Below are positions 44,400 through 55,208 of a stretch of DNA of 64,000 nt, piece after piece (the stretch's first letter is position 1; the number at the start of each line of letters is the position of its first letter). The notes under the pieces are model-generated. The model saw nothing but the letters and a program-made list of their open reading frames with translations, did not search any database and was not told the DNA's origin. The position numbers were made by a program, and so were the translations under genes. The stretch spans positions 3,307,001-3,371,000 of the forward strand of contig NZ_CP025408.1 in the NCBI RefSeq assembly GCF_002847305.1, written 5' to 3'. The DNA is from Paracoccus tegillarcae. GTDB lineage: Bacteria > Pseudomonadota > Alphaproteobacteria > Rhodobacterales > Rhodobacteraceae.

Positions 44400-45890
44400 T
44401 CAATCAAGCAGCGGCAGCAGCTTGTTCACCGAGTCCTTCGCATCGCCATAGAACATCCGTGTATTCTCTTTGAAGAACAGCGGGTTCTCGATACCCGAAT
44501 AGCCAGTCCCCTGTCCGCGCTTGCTGACAAACACCTGCTTGGCTTTCCAGACCTCCAGAACCGGCATGCCAGCGATGGGGCTGTTCGGATCGTCCTGTGC
44601 CGCCGGGTTCACGATGTCATTGCTGCCGATGATGATCACTACATCGGTCGACGGGAAATCGTCGTTGATTTCATCCATCTCAAGCACGATGTCATAGGGC
44701 ACCTTGGCCTCGGCCAGCAGCACGTTCATGTGGCCCGGCAAACGACCGGCCACGGGGTGGATAGCAAAGCGCACTTCCTTGCCCGCTGCACGCAGTTTGC
44801 GGGTCAGTTCGGACACTGCCGACTGCGCCTGCGCCACGGCCATGCCATAACCCGGCACGATGACAACGCTGTCAGCATCGTTCAGCGCGGCGGCCACACC
44901 ATCGGCGTCGATGGCAACCTGTTCGCCCTCAATCTCAGCCGCAGGTCCGGTTTCGCCACCAAATCCACCAAGGATCACGCTGACAAAGTTCCGGTTCATC
45001 GCCTTGCACATGATGTAACTGAGGATCGCACCCGATGAACCAACCAGCGCGCCGGTCACGATCAGCAGATCGTTCGACAGCGTAAAGCCAATCGCCGCCG
45101 CCGCCCAACCGGAATAGCTGTTCAGCATCGACACCACGACCGGCATGTCTGCCCCGCCGATGCCCATGATCAGATGCCAGCCGATAAAGAATGCCAGCAG
45201 CGCAATCAGGATCAGCCAGAAAACCGCCGGCCCGATATCCGCGCAATAAAGCAGCCCGAGGATCAGCGAGGCCGCAGCAGCAGCCGCATTCAGCATATGA
45301 CCGCCGGGCAGTTTTTTCGGCGTGCCGCTGATCTTGCCGGCCAGTTTGCCAAAAGCCACGATCGAGCCGGTAAAGGTGATCGCCCCGATAAAGATGCCCA
45401 GAAAGACCTCGATCTGCAGCATGTTCAGCTCTGCCGGGGTCTTGTGCGTCAGCACGGCAGCAAAACCACGGAACATGTCCAGCGGGATGATCGCCGTCGC
45501 ATGCTCGCCCGTCACCGCAACGGCATCAGGCAGGCCCGCAGCCTTGGCCCGCATCACGCGGCCCAGCTCAAGCTGGGCGTTGAAGGCCACGAAGACTGCG
45601 GCCAGACCGACCAGCGAATGCATCGCGGCGACAAGCTGCGGCATTTCGGTCATCTGTACCCGCTTGGCGATGACCCAGCCAACCGCGCCACCGGCGGCGA
45701 TCAGGATGACCGAGAGAAACCAGTTCCCCGCACCCGGCCCGAACAGCGTCGCCACGACGGCCAGCGCCATGCCGACGATGCCATACCAGATGGCGCGTTT
45801 GGCGCTTTCCTGCCCTGACAAGCCACCCAGGGACAGGATGAACAGGATGGCGGCGACCACATAAGCGGCGGTAGTGAATCCGTATTCCAT
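44400..45890 (-). CDS. pntB: Proton-translocating NAD(P)+ transhydrogenase, beta subunit
   Basis: 496 residues. About nine membrane spans (1-300) form the proton channel with PntA, and the C-terminal domain III (about 320-496) binds NADP(H), with [12 protein letters not shown] and [14 protein letters not shown] as its nucleotide-binding motifs and [11 protein letters not shown] following. It couples proton entry to reduction of NADP+ by NADH. It is encoded 12 bp after pntA on the same strand. Confidence 0.97.
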   Translation of the reverse strand: MEYGFTTAAYVVAAILFILSLGGLSGQESAKRAIWYGIVGMALAVVATLFGPGAGNWFLSVILIAAGGAVGWVIAKRVQMTEMPQLVAAMHSLVGLAAVFVAFNAQLELGRVMRAKAAGLPDAVAVTGEHATAIIPLDMFRGFAAVLTHKTPAELNMLQIEVFLGIFIGAITFTGSIVAFGKLAGKISGTPKKLPGGHMLNAAAAAASLILGLLYCADIGPAVFWLILIALLAFFIGWHLIMGIGGADMPVVVSMLNSYSGWAAAAIGFTLSNDLLIVTGALVGSSGAILSYIMCKAMNRNFVSVILGGFGGETGPAAEIEGEQVAIDADGVAAALNDADSVVIVPGYGMAVAQAQSAVSELTRKLRAAGKEVRFAIHPVAGRLPGHMNVLLAEAKVPYDIVLEMDEINDDFPSTDVVIIIGSNDIVNPAAQDDPNSPIAGMPVLEVWKAKQVFVSKRGQGTGYSGIENPLFFKENTRMFYGDAKDSVNKLLPLLD

Positions 45891-45902
45891 GTGATCCCCT
45901 CC

Positions 45903-47477
45903 TTACGATTTCTGGAACATGGCAAGCATGCGCCGGGTGACCAGGAAGCCACCAAAGATGTTGACGCCCGCCATCAGGATGGCCAGCGAAGAAAGGATCA
46001 CGACCAGCCAGGACCCCGAGCCTATCTGCATCAGCGCGCCCAGAATGATGATCGACGAAATCGCATTCGTGATCGCCATCAGCGGCGTGTGCAGCGAATG
46101 GGCGACGTTCCAGATGATCTTGAAACCGACAAAGCAGGCCAGCACGAAGACGATGAAATGCGACATGAAACTTGCGGGTGCGACCAGACCGATCAGCAAC
46201 AGCAGCACGCCGCCGATGCCCAGCAGCAGGTATTGCTGTTTGGTCTCGGCCTTGAACGTGGCCGCGTCGGCGGCCTTGCGTTCCTCGGGCGTCAGTTCCT
46301 TTTTCTTCTCTTTCGGCTTTTGCGCCGCAATGGCCGCAATCTTTGGCTTTGGCGGCGGATAGGTGATCTCGTGATCATGGGTCACGGTTGCGCCGCGAAT
46401 GACGTCATCGTCCATATTGTGATCGATCACGCCGTCTTTCTTGGGCGTCAGGTCGGTCATGAAATGGCGGATGTTGTTGCCATACAGTTCCGATGCCTGC
46501 GCGCTCATGCGGCTGGCAAAGTCGGTATAGCCGATGATGATGACGCCGTTATCCGACACGATGCGCTTGTCGGCCTGCGTCAACTCGCAGTTGCCGCCCT
46601 TTTCGGCGGCCAGATCCACGATCACGCTGCCGGGCTTCATCGCCTCGACCATGTCCTTGGTCCACAGAACCGGCGCGTCGCGGCCCGGGATCAGGGCGGT
46701 GGTGATGACCACATCCATCTGCGGCGCAAGCTCGCGGAATTTCTTTAGCTGTGCTTCGCGGAATTCGGGGCTGGAGGGTGCAGCGTATCCGCCTGTCTCG
46801 GCGCCGTCCTTGGTCTGCTCTTCGAAATCCAGATAGACGAATTCCGCGCCCATAGATTCGATCTGTTCGGCCACTTCGGGGCGCACGTCAAAGGCATAGA
46901 CCTGCGCGCCCAGACTGGTGGCCGTGCCAATCGATGCGAGACCAGCGACCCCTGCCCCGACAACCAGCACCTTGGCAGGCGGCACCTTGCCCGCCGCCGT
47001 CACCTGTCCGGTGAAAAAGCGTCCAAAGTTGTTTGCTGCCTCGATCACCGAACGATAGCCGGCGATATTGGCCATCGACGACAGCGCGTCCATCTTCTGC
47101 GCACGGCTGATCCGGGGGACCATATCCATGGCGACGGCGGTGACGCCCTTGTCGCGGGCGCGTTCCATCAGCGCCTCGTTCTGACCGGGATAGAAGAACG
47201 AGATCAGCGTCTGCCCCTCATCCATGCCATCCAGTTCTGCATCCGAGGGCGGCCGCACCTTGGCGACGACATCCACAGCCTTGGTCAGATCGGCGGCCGA
47301 TCCTTCGACCGTGACACCGGCATTGCGGTAATCATCATCTGAAAAGCCCGCGCCTTCACCCGCACCGGCCTGCACATAGACCTCATGACCCAGCTTTTGC
47401 AGATGGGCCGCAGAAGACGGCGTAACGGCTACGCGCGCCTCGCCGTCCTGGGTTTCCTTCAAAGCTCCGATCTTCAT
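45903..47477 (-). CDS. pntA: Proton-translocating NAD(P)+ transhydrogenase, alpha subunit
   Basis: 524 residues: the NAD(H)-binding domain I (about 1-390, starting MKIGALKETQDGEARVAV, with the GAGVAGLASIGTATSLG Rossmann motif) fused to a linker rich in Lys/Pro/Glu and a C-terminal four-span membrane part (about 425-520). It is the one-chain alpha subunit of E. coli type, not the split PntAA/PntAB of Rhodospirillum. The gene is first in the pntAB operon. Confidence 0.97.
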   Translation of the reverse strand: MKIGALKETQDGEARVAVTPSSAAHLQKLGHEVYVQAGAGEGAGFSDDDYRNAGVTVEGSAADLTKAVDVVAKVRPPSDAELDGMDEGQTLISFFYPGQNEALMERARDKGVTAVAMDMVPRISRAQKMDALSSMANIAGYRSVIEAANNFGRFFTGQVTAAGKVPPAKVLVVGAGVAGLASIGTATSLGAQVYAFDVRPEVAEQIESMGAEFVYLDFEEQTKDGAETGGYAAPSSPEFREAQLKKFRELAPQMDVVITTALIPGRDAPVLWTKDMVEAMKPGSVIVDLAAEKGGNCELTQADKRIVSDNGVIIIGYTDFASRMSAQASELYGNNIRHFMTDLTPKKDGVIDHNMDDDVIRGATVTHDHEITYPPPKPKIAAIAAQKPKEKKKELTPEERKAADAATFKAETKQQYLLLGIGGVLLLLIGLVAPASFMSHFIVFVLACFVGFKIIWNVAHSLHTPLMAITNAISSIIILGALMQIGSGSWLVVILSSLAILMAGVNIFGGFLVTRRMLAMFQKS

Positions 47478-47638
47478 GACGTCTCCCCCGATCCGTTCGC
47501 ATCTGCAGAACGTGTAGCATTGCGCAACAATCGTTCACAAGACCGCGCGCGACTGAAATTTTCCATGCGCGCCTCAACCCTTGGTCAGAGGCCTGCTGCT
47601 GCGCCGCGCCGAGTTTCCGTGATGAGGCCGCATAAAAC

Positions 47639-47670
47639 AACACCGCGCCAGCTTGCGCCAGCGCGGTGTT
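47639..47670. terminator. Terminator of the Ala/Asp-rich protein gene
   Basis: A perfect 10-bp stem AACACCGCGC/GCGCGGTGTT has TTTTT on the plus strand and GTTTTATG on the minus strand. Confidence 0.75.
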
Positions 47671-47699
47671 TTTTCAGACGTCCTACTTACGCTTGCAGA

Positions 47700-48494
47700 T
47701 CAGTTGCTGGGCGCAGTTTCTTCGGTAGTTGCGTCGGTCGACGTGTCGGCAGCACCGGTATCGGCAGCACCGGTATCGGCAGCGGCGGGTTCTTCAACCA
47801 CCGGCTCTTCGATGGTGATCGCGTCGTCGACGGCATCGGCGGCATCGCTTGCAGCATCGCTAACGGCGTCTGCGGCATCGCTGGCAGCATCCTGCGTCGC
47901 AGCGGCAGCATCCGAGGCAGCCTCGCCGGCGGCATCAACTGCGTCATCGGCGGTCGCGGCGGCATCATCAGCAGCGGCGCCAGCGGCGTCAGTTGCATCA
48001 TCAACAGCATCGGCAGTGGCGTCAGCAGCATCATCAGCCGCAGCAGCAGCATCGTCTGCTGCATCATCGGCAGCAGCGGCGGCATCGTCAGCAGCGGCGT
48101 CAGCATCTGCAGCAGCGTCGTCGACGGCAGCCTCAGTATCGGCAGCGGCATCATCAACTGCAGCTTCGGTGTCAGCGGCAGCGTCTTCTGCTGCGGCTTC
48201 CGTATCCGTCGTGGCGTCGTCAACGACTGCATCTGTTTCGGCAGCCGTTTCTTCGACCGTTTCCTCGACGGTGACCTCGGTGTCGCCCTCGACGACATCA
48301 TCACCGGTCATAAAGCGCTGAAGGACGAAATATGCCAGCGCCAGCGCCAGCAATACACCGATGATCAGCGGCAGCGGCGACGCGCGGCGCTCTACCGGCT
48401 CGACATAGGTCTCGGTCTCGGTATGGGTCGCCGGATCGCGATCAACTGGGGCATTGGGATCGTTGCGTTTGGGGTCGTTGGGATCATAGGTCAC
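47700..48494 (-). CDS. Membrane-anchored, extremely acidic Ala/Asp-rich low-complexity protein
   Basis: 264 residues. A polar N-terminus (about 1-41) leads to one membrane span (about 43-61, LPLIIGVLLALALAYFVL), and about 200 residues beyond it contain no Lys, Arg, His, Cys, Phe, Tyr, Trp, Leu or Met at all. They consist of short repeats such as AADDAAADTEAAV and ADDAADAT, suited to a continuous acidic helix, and end in EEPVVEEPAAADTGAADTG. The DNA is correspondingly repetitive. The acidic part is probably periplasmic. I recognise no family; a spacer, a cation-binding or an envelope-linking role are only guesses. Confidence 0.75.
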   Translation of the reverse strand: MTYDPNDPKRNDPNAPVDRDPATHTETETYVEPVERRASPLPLIIGVLLALALAYFVLQRFMTGDDVVEGDTEVTVEETVEETAAETDAVVDDATTDTEAAAEDAAADTEAAVDDAAADTEAAVDDAAADADAAADDAAAAADDAADDAAAAADDAADATADAVDDATDAAGAAADDAAATADDAVDAAGEAASDAAAATQDAASDAADAVSDAASDAADAVDDAITIEEPVVEEPAAADTGAADTGAADTSTDATTEETAPSN

Positions 48495-48675
48495 TGACTG
48501 GCCTCCACTTCATTTATTTTACAACTGGCCCGCTGGGGCATTTGAAATCGGCATTGCGGCGCCGTCCGATCGTCGGTCAATCCTGCCCGACTTGCGACCC
48601 GGCACTTAGCCGAATAACACTCCGATCTAGGACAAGTTCCAGCTATGCAACAATTTTTTTGACGCGAGAACGGTG

Positions 48676-51246
48676 ATGACCCCCAAAAAACCCATTCAAA
48701 CCCAATATCTTGCCGATTATCGTCCCTATCCGTTCCACCTGAACGAGACGCGATTGCGCTTTGGTTTGTCCGACAGCGCCACCGAAGTCACCTCGGAACT
48801 GGACTTTACTCGACAGGGGGAAGGGTCGCTGATTCTGGACGGGGGAACGGGTCTCGACATCTTGCGTCTCGCGATAGACGGACAAGAGCTGGCACCCGAG
48901 GATTTCACGCGCGAAGGCGAGATGCTGAGCATTGCAGACAGCGCCCTGCCCGGCGACAGCTTTACCTTTTCGGCAACCGTTCGCATTGATCCGTCGAGCA
49001 ATACAGCCTTCGAGGGACTTTACCTGTCGGGCGGGATGTTCTGTACCCAATGCGAGGCCGAGGGCTTTCGCCATATCACCTTCTATCCCGACCGGCCAGA
49101 TGTCATGGCCCCCTTTCGTGTTGTGATCGACAGCGAACAGCCGGTTTTGCTGTCCAACGGCAATCCGGTCGGCCAGGAACCGGGACGCGCCGAATGGCAC
49201 GACCCCTGGCCCAAACCGGCCTATCTTTTCGCATTGGTCGCGGGCGATCTGGTGGCCATCAGCGACAGCTATGCCACGCAGTCAGGCCGCGTCGTTGCGC
49301 TGAATGTCTGGGTCCGGCCCGGCGATCAGGATCGCGCCGGCTTTGCCATGGAATCGCTGATCAAATCGATGAAATGGGACGAAGAGGTCTACGGTCGCGA
49401 ATACGATCTGGACGTGTTCAATATCGTCGCCGTCGATGATTTCAACATGGGGGCGATGGAAAACAAGGGGCTGAACATCTTCAACTCCAAGCTGGTTCTG
49501 GCCAGCCCCGAAACCGCGACCGATGCTGACTATGAACGCATCGAAAGTGTCATCGCGCACGAGTATTTCCACAACTGGACCGGCAACCGGATCACCTGCC
49601 GCGACTGGTTTCAACTGTGCCTCAAGGAGGGGCTGACGGTGTTTCGCGATCAGCAATTCACCAGCGACCTGCGCAGTGCACCGGTGAAACGCATCGAGGA
49701 CGTGCAATCCTTGCGAGCGCGGCAATTCCGCGAGGATCAAGGGCCGCTTGCGCATCCGCCACGCCCCGATCACTACCGAGAAATCAACAATTTCTACACC
49801 GCGACCGTCTATGAAAAGGGTGCCGAAGTGATCGGCATGTTGAAACGACTGGTCGGCGAGGACGGCTACAAGGCCGCGCTGGATCTGTATTTCGACCGCC
49901 ATGACGGCGATGCGGCCACCATCGAAGACTGGTTGCTGGTATTCGAGGATGCCACGGGTCGTGATCTGGCGCAGTTCAAGCGGTGGTACACGGATGCGGG
50001 CACCCCTCGTTTGCGCATGGACGAAGAGTGGACGGATGGCACGCTGACGCTGCGCTTTTCGCAGGAAACACCGCCGACACCCGGGCAGGATGACAAGCAG
50101 CCCCGGGTCATACCGATCGCAGTGGGTCTGATCGGTCCGAATGGCGACGAAACCCGCCCGACCGAAATTCTGGAAATGACCGACGCGCAGCAAAGCTTTA
50201 CCTTCGAGGGTCTCGGCGCGAGGCCGGTTGTCTCGGTCCTGCGCGGCTTTTCCGCGCCGGTGGTGCTGGACCGCGATCTGGACGACGCCGGCCGCGCCTT
50301 TCTGCTGGCCCATGACACCGATCCCTTCGTGAGGTGGGAGGCAGGGCGTGAACTGGCGCTGAATGCGTTGCAGTCGATGGCGCAGGGCGGCAGTGCCGAT
50401 CCGGCCTATGTCGACGCAATCGGTCGCCTGATGTCTGACGATGATGTCGATCCGGCCTTTCGCGCGCTTTGCCTGCAATTGCCGGCCGAAGAAGAGGTCG
50501 CGGGCAGGTTGGCCCATGCGGGGGTCACGCCCGATCCCGACACCATTCACGCGGCGCATATGCAGCTTGCGCACTCGGTTGCCGAGGCACACGAAGACTT
50601 GTTGATCCGGCTCTATCAGTCGATGGAAGTAACGGGTGGCTATCGCCCCGATGCCCAGGATGCGGCCCAACGTGCCCTGCGTCTCATCGCCATGGCGCGG
50701 TTGAACCTGCTCGACGGCGGCGAGCGCGCGGCGACGTTGTTTGAGACGGCCGGCAATATGACTGAACGTTTCGCGGCACTCAGCGCAATGATCCGCGCGG
50801 GGCGTGCTGACGCGGCGCTGGAAACTTTCCGGCAGGAATTTGCCGACAACCGACTGGTGATGGACAAATGGTTCATGATCCAGCCTGCCGCGGCGTCGCC
50901 CGATCAGGCCGCCACGATTGCTGCAGAACTGTCGCAACGAGACGATTTCGAGTGGAAGAACCCCAACCGTTTTCGCGCGCTTTTGGGCGGTCTGGCTGCA
51001 AATCATGCGGGTTTTCATGCCGCCGACGGCCTTGGCTACGATTTCACCGCGGATTGGCTGATCCGCATGGATGCGGCGAACCCGCAAATTGCGGCGAGGA
51101 TGTCGACCGTTTTCGAGACCTGGAAGCGCTATGATGCTGGTCGGCGTGAAAAATCTCTTGCTGCGTTGCAACGGATTGCGGCCACGCCGCGTTTGTCGCG
51201 TAACAGTGAGGAAATGGTGTCACGCATGATCGAATCGTCTAATTAG
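48676..51246 (+). CDS. pepN: Aminopeptidase N
   Basis: 856 residues, M1 metallopeptidase. The exopeptidase motif GAMENKG begins at residue 259 and the zinc site HEYFHNW at 295-301 (His295, Glu296, His299, with the third ligand Glu in LKEGLTVF). The length and positions match E. coli PepN. It removes N-terminal residues from peptides in the cytoplasm. A GTG at 48673 in front of the ATG is an alternative start. It is divergent from the Ala/Asp-rich protein gene. Confidence 0.96.
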   Translation: MTPKKPIQTQYLADYRPYPFHLNETRLRFGLSDSATEVTSELDFTRQGEGSLILDGGTGLDILRLAIDGQELAPEDFTREGEMLSIADSALPGDSFTFSATVRIDPSSNTAFEGLYLSGGMFCTQCEAEGFRHITFYPDRPDVMAPFRVVIDSEQPVLLSNGNPVGQEPGRAEWHDPWPKPAYLFALVAGDLVAISDSYATQSGRVVALNVWVRPGDQDRAGFAMESLIKSMKWDEEVYGREYDLDVFNIVAVDDFNMGAMENKGLNIFNSKLVLASPETATDADYERIESVIAHEYFHNWTGNRITCRDWFQLCLKEGLTVFRDQQFTSDLRSAPVKRIEDVQSLRARQFREDQGPLAHPPRPDHYREINNFYTATVYEKGAEVIGMLKRLVGEDGYKAALDLYFDRHDGDAATIEDWLLVFEDATGRDLAQFKRWYTDAGTPRLRMDEEWTDGTLTLRFSQETPPTPGQDDKQPRVIPIAVGLIGPNGDETRPTEILEMTDAQQSFTFEGLGARPVVSVLRGFSAPVVLDRDLDDAGRAFLLAHDTDPFVRWEAGRELALNALQSMAQGGSADPAYVDAIGRLMSDDDVDPAFRALCLQLPAEEEVAGRLAHAGVTPDPDTIHAAHMQLAHSVAEAHEDLLIRLYQSMEVTGGYRPDAQDAAQRALRLIAMARLNLLDGGERAATLFETAGNMTERFAALSAMIRAGRADAALETFRQEFADNRLVMDKWFMIQPAAASPDQAATIAAELSQRDDFEWKNPNRFRALLGGLAANHAGFHAADGLGYDFTADWLIRMDAANPQIAARMSTVFETWKRYDAGRREKSLAALQRIAATPRLSRNSEEMVSRMIESSN

Positions 51247-51273
51247 TCTTCGTGATATTGCAGCAGTAGCGAC

Positions 51274-52182
51274 ATGACCATGACCACGGACGCCAAGAAA
51301 GAAATGCAGACCCGGATCGACCCCCTCATCCAGGAGCGGGCGCCGTGGTTCTATTCCGGTCGCACCCATCACGCGATAGCGCGCCAGGCGATGATGTGGC
51401 TGCTGCGCTATCCCGAGACCCTGCGGCTGGCCGCTGAGTTTCGAGATCTGCCCATTGATGAGATCATGCGCAGGATTCAGGCCAGGATCGTCAGCGACGT
51501 GCAGGTGCAAGGGATCAAGCATCTTCCGGCGACCGGCCCTGCCCTGATTGTCGCCAACCATCCGACCGGCATCGCTGACGGCATCGTTCTGCACGCCTTG
51601 GTCAGCCAACTGCGCGATGATCTGTTTATCTATGCCAACCACGATATGGTTCGCGTCCTGCCCCAAACCGAGGAACTGATCGCCCCGGTCGAATGGCGTC
51701 AGGACAAGCGCAGTCATGCCAAGACCCGGGCGACGATGGATTACACGCGCACGGCGCTGGATGCAGGGCGGATCGGGTTGATCTTTCCCTCGGGCCGACT
51801 GGCCAAGCGAAGCGGTCTGAGCTTGCAGGAACGGCCCTGGATGGCCAGCGCCGCGATGATTGCGCGGAAATTCGACGTACCGGTGATTCCGCTGCGCATC
51901 TTTGCCCGCAACTCGGTGCTTTTCTATCTGCTGGACGCGATCCATACGAGCCTGCGCGACGTGACCCTGTTCAACGAGGTCCTGAACAAATCCAGTCAGT
52001 CCTATCGGGTCACCGTGGGGTCACCGATAGATCCTGCCAGCCTGCCCCGCAGCAGCGATGAGGCCATCGCGGCGCTGCGCGATGCCATGCTGGATCTGCG
52101 CGAGCCCACAGCCGACGCCCCCCGCCTGTTGCAACAGCACGGCGTCATGCGTCTGGGACGCGGCGCGCGCAAAACCGTCTAG
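51274..52182 (+). CDS. Lysophospholipid acyltransferase-like protein (PlsC domain)
   Basis: 302 residues. A PlsC-type domain runs from about residue 75 to 260. Block I is ANHPTGIADG with His96 and Asp102, so the spacing is H-x5-D rather than the canonical H-x4-D; block III is FPSGRLAKRSG and block IV VPVIPLRI. It probably acylates a glycerophospholipid or related acceptor at the inner membrane. It begins 27 bp after pepN on the same strand. Confidence 0.82.
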   Translation: MTMTTDAKKEMQTRIDPLIQERAPWFYSGRTHHAIARQAMMWLLRYPETLRLAAEFRDLPIDEIMRRIQARIVSDVQVQGIKHLPATGPALIVANHPTGIADGIVLHALVSQLRDDLFIYANHDMVRVLPQTEELIAPVEWRQDKRSHAKTRATMDYTRTALDAGRIGLIFPSGRLAKRSGLSLQERPWMASAAMIARKFDVPVIPLRIFARNSVLFYLLDAIHTSLRDVTLFNEVLNKSSQSYRVTVGSPIDPASLPRSSDEAIAALRDAMLDLREPTADAPRLLQQHGVMRLGRGARKTV

Positions 52183-52264
52183 GTCGTATAGTTAGACGCC
52201 AACCAAAGCATAACCTGCACCGCAGCGTCTATTCTGTCCTCATCATCACCCTGAGGGACAGAGA

Positions 52265-52588
52265 ATGCTGACTTGTATCATCCGCTATCACATCGACCCG
52301 TCCAAACACGCACAATTTCGCGAATATGCCCGAAACTGGGGGCAGGCGATCCCGCGCTGCGGTGCGGATCTGATCGGCTATTACGCCCCGCATGAAGGAT
52401 CGTCCTCGCTGGCCTATGGGATCTACAACATCCCCAGCCTGGCCGAGTACGAAGCCTATCGCGCCAGACTGGCTGCCGACCCTCTGGGGCGCCAGAATTA
52501 TGACTTTGCCCAAAGCGAGAAATTCCTGTTGCGAGAGGATCGCACCTTCCTGAAACTGGCCTCAGCACCGCATGGAGACCGCTCATGA
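52265..52588 (+). CDS. NIPSNAP family protein
   Basis: 107 residues, one ferredoxin-like NIPSNAP domain: MLTCIIRYHIDPSKHAQFREYARNW (given in parts: IIRYHIDPSKHAQF, REYARNW), then GYYAPHEGSS and YGIYNIPSLAEYEAYRARL. The family is widespread and has no defined bacterial activity. Its stop overlaps the start of the following ABM-domain gene by 4 bp; both are small dimeric alpha/beta-barrel folds. Confidence 0.85.
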   Translation: MLTCIIRYHIDPSKHAQFREYARNWGQAIPRCGADLIGYYAPHEGSSSLAYGIYNIPSLAEYEAYRARLAADPLGRQNYDFAQSEKFLLREDRTFLKLASAPHGDRS

Positions 52589-52938
52589 TCGCCGTCATCT
52601 TCGAGGTCCTGCCTGCACCGGGCTGTCGGGACGCCTATCTTGATATCGCCGCCGAAATGCGGCCACTGGCCGAGCAGATCCCTGGTTTCATTTCGGTTGA
52701 GAGGTTTCAAAGCATCACCAATCCCGACCGGATGCTGTCGCTGTCCTTCTTTGAAAATGAGGCCGCGATCGAGGAATGGCGCAAGCTGGCGGCCCATCGT
52801 CGGGCGCAGGCCAAGGGGCGCGGGGGCATTTTCAGCGACTACCGGCTGCGGATTGCGCATGTGATGCGCGATTACGGCATGAATGACCGCGATCAGGCGC
52901 CAGCCGACAGCCGCGCGGCGCATGACCGCGCCAGCTAG
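52585..52938 (+). CDS. Antibiotic biosynthesis monooxygenase (ABM) domain protein
   Basis: 117 residues. The ABM fold shows in [49 protein letters not shown] (parts: [21 protein letters not shown]) and [13 protein letters not shown]. Relatives include small monooxygenases and heme-degrading proteins, so the name says little about function. It is coupled to the NIPSNAP gene, and its last 4 bp overlap the 3' end of the convergent proB. Confidence 0.85.
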   Translation: MIAVIFEVLPAPGCRDAYLDIAAEMRPLAEQIPGFISVERFQSITNPDRMLSLSFFENEAAIEEWRKLAAHRRAQAKGRGGIFSDYRLRIAHVMRDYGMNDRDQAPADSRAAHDRAS

Positions 52939-54047
52939 ATCGCCATATCGTCGCGATGGATCAGCGCGGCGCGGCCGGCATAGCCCAGCAATAACTCGAT
53001 CTCGGCTGATTTGTGACCGGCAATCCGTCGTGCCTCGGCGGCGGTGTACCGGATCAGACCGTGGGCCAGCGTTTCGCCCAGAGGTCCGGTGATTGTGACC
53101 GGATCACCGCGCGTAAAATCGCCCGTGACAGTGGTCACACCTGCGGGCAGCAGCGATTTCCCACCATGCAGCGCCCGCACGGCGCCGGCGTCGATCTGCA
53201 CGGTTCCGCGCGGCTTCATCCCTGCGATCCAACGCTTGCGTGCAGCCCGTGGATCGCCCTCGGGCAGAAACCAGCTGGCCCGCGCGCCATTTGCCACGGC
53301 AGACAGAGGGCGCGTCACAGACCCTTCGGCAATAGCCATCGCGCAGCCCCCGGCAACGGCAGTGCGCGCCGCCATCAGCTTGGTCTTCATCCCGCCCTTG
53401 GACAGGCCGGATACCGGATCGCCGCCCATCGCCTCTATTTCGGGTGTCAGTTGCTCGATGACGGGCAGATGGCGCGCGTCGGGGTCGGTCTTTGGATTGG
53501 CGGTATACAAGCCGTCGACATCCGACAGCAGCAGCAATTGATCGGCACCCGCCGTCACCGCGATCTGTGCGGCCAGTCGATCATTGTCGCCAAAGCGTAT
53601 CTCATCAGTGGCCACCGTGTCGTTTTCGTTCACGATCGGCACGACGCCAAGCGACAGCAATGTCTGCATGGTGGCGCGACTGTTCAAATAACGGCGGCGG
53701 TCGGCGCTGTCTTCCAGCGTCAGCAGAACCTGCGCGGTGGTGACCCCATGCGGCGCCAGCGCCTCTTCATAGGCGCGCGCCAGCCGGATCTGACCGACTG
53801 CGGCAGCGGCCTGCGCCTGTTCCAGCGTCAGCACGCCCGCAGGCAGTTCCAGCACTCGCCGGCCAAGCGCGATCGAGCCTGACGAAACCAGCACGACGTC
53901 GCAGCCTCGTCCGCGCCAGTCGGCCACATCATCGCACAGCCCGCGCAGCCACTCGCCGCGCAGCCCATCAGGCCCGACCAGCAGTGCCGATCCGATCTTG
54001 ATGACCAGCCGACGCGCTTGCGTCAGCGACGGTGCTAGGGTTTCCAT
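52935..54047 (-). CDS. proB: Glutamate 5-kinase
   Basis: 370 residues from [10 protein letters not shown] at 54047, the normal length. The amino-acid kinase domain (about 12-260) contains [21 protein letters not shown] and [17 protein letters not shown]; a PUA domain (about 280-365) completes the protein. ProB catalyses the first, proline-inhibited step of proline synthesis. Its start overlaps the stop of obgE by 13 bp, a common pair in alphaproteobacteria (obgE-proB-proA); proA is absent here. Confidence 0.96.
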   Translation of the reverse strand: METLAPSLTQARRLVIKIGSALLVGPDGLRGEWLRGLCDDVADWRGRGCDVVLVSSGSIALGRRVLELPAGVLTLEQAQAAAAVGQIRLARAYEEALAPHGVTTAQVLLTLEDSADRRRYLNSRATMQTLLSLGVVPIVNENDTVATDEIRFGDNDRLAAQIAVTAGADQLLLLSDVDGLYTANPKTDPDARHLPVIEQLTPEIEAMGGDPVSGLSKGGMKTKLMAARTAVAGGCAMAIAEGSVTRPLSAVANGARASWFLPEGDPRAARKRWIAGMKPRGTVQIDAGAVRALHGGKSLLPAGVTTVTGDFTRGDPVTITGPLGETLAHGLIRYTAAEARRIAGHKSAEIELLLGYAGRAALIHRDDMAI

Positions 54048-55072
54048 GTATCCGCCGATTGGTCGTCGGGCAGTTCCACCGCCCGGCCTGCGGCGATCTG
54101 ATCCCACAGCGCGCGCAGAACCTCGGTCACGCCCAGCTTGGCATGTCCCGACAATTGCATGACCGGCAGATCAAGCGCCTCGGCCAGTGCTGCCTGCTTT
54201 TCAGCGGCCTCTTCGGCATCCATCGCGTCGATCTTGTTCAGCGCGGTGATGCGCGGCTTGCTGGCCAGCAGCGGGGAATATTTTTCAAGCTCGGTCAGCA
54301 CGGTCTGCGCGTCGCCCACCACGTCATCCGAGGTGCCGTCGATCAGATGCAGCAGCACCGCGCAGCGTTCGACATGACCCAGAAAACGGTCGCCGATCCC
54401 CCTGCCCTCGCTGGCGCCCTCGATCAGGCCCGGAATATCGGCGATGACAAATTCGCGTCCATCCACACCAACAACGCCCAGATTGGGATGCAGCGTTGTA
54501 AAGGGATAGTCGGCGACCTTGGGACGGGCATTGGATACGGCGGCAAGAAAGGTCGACTTGCCCGCATTGGGCAGGCCGATCAGCCCCGCATCGGCGATCA
54601 GTTTGAGCCGCAGCCAGATGGTGCGTTCGACCCCCGGCTGCCCGGGATTTGCATTGCGCGGGGCACGGTTGGTCGAGGTCTTGAAATGCAGGTTGCCCCA
54701 ACCACCATTGCCGCCGCGCGCCAACATCACGCGCTGTCCGACCTCGGTCAGGTCGGCAATGGGGGTTTCTTCGTCCTCTTCCAGGACCTCTGTGCCGACG
54801 GGCACTTTCAGCACGATGTCCTCGCCCGACCGTCCGGTCATCTGGCTGCCCATGCCGTGCTGGCCGGATTTCGCGAAGAAATGCTGCTGATAGCGGAAAT
54901 CGATCAGCGTGTTCAGCCCGTCCACCGCCTCGACCCAGACGTCGCCGCCACGGCCGCCATCGCCGCCATTCGGACCGCCATATTCGACGAATTTCTCGCG
55001 CCGGAACGAGACGCTGCCCGCGCCGCCGCCGCCCGAGCGGATAAAGACCTTGGCGAGATCGAGGAATTTCAC
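54035..55072 (-). CDS. obgE: GTPase ObgE/CgtA
   Basis: 345 residues from the GTG at 55072 (VKFLDLAKV, read as Met), which has AGGA seven bases before it; this agrees with the family N-terminus, so the TTG at 55087 is not needed. The glycine-rich Obg domain (about 1-158, [24 protein letters not shown]) precedes the G domain with [21 protein letters not shown] and NKIDAMD. Obg acts in late 50S ribosome assembly and growth control. It is co-transcribed with proB. Confidence 0.95.
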   Translation of the reverse strand: MKFLDLAKVFIRSGGGGAGSVSFRREKFVEYGGPNGGDGGRGGDVWVEAVDGLNTLIDFRYQQHFFAKSGQHGMGSQMTGRSGEDIVLKVPVGTEVLEEDEETPIADLTEVGQRVMLARGGNGGWGNLHFKTSTNRAPRNANPGQPGVERTIWLRLKLIADAGLIGLPNAGKSTFLAAVSNARPKVADYPFTTLHPNLGVVGVDGREFVIADIPGLIEGASEGRGIGDRFLGHVERCAVLLHLIDGTSDDVVGDAQTVLTELEKYSPLLASKPRITALNKIDAMDAEEAAEKQAALAEALDLPVMQLSGHAKLGVTEVLRALWDQIAAGRAVELPDDQSADTWKP

Positions 55073-55208
55073 TGGTTTGTCCTGCAAGTAGATTGGCGCA
55101 AACCACGGGAATACGCGCTTGGGCCTGCGCGTTCAAGGGTGGAACAGGCGGCGTGACTTTGCCCCGACGCCGGGTTATCGCAGCGCGAACAACGGATAGA
55201 GCCTGACC

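Noticed and set aside
47494..47527. CGTTC-N9-GAACG and TTGCGCAA palindromes before pntA
   Set aside because: Short palindromes without a match to a known box and without second copies in the window; too weak to call an operator.
47750..48250. CRISPR-like or satellite repeat array
   Set aside because: The repetitive DNA is codon-phased and encodes the Ala/Asp-rich protein; there are no constant repeats with unique spacers.
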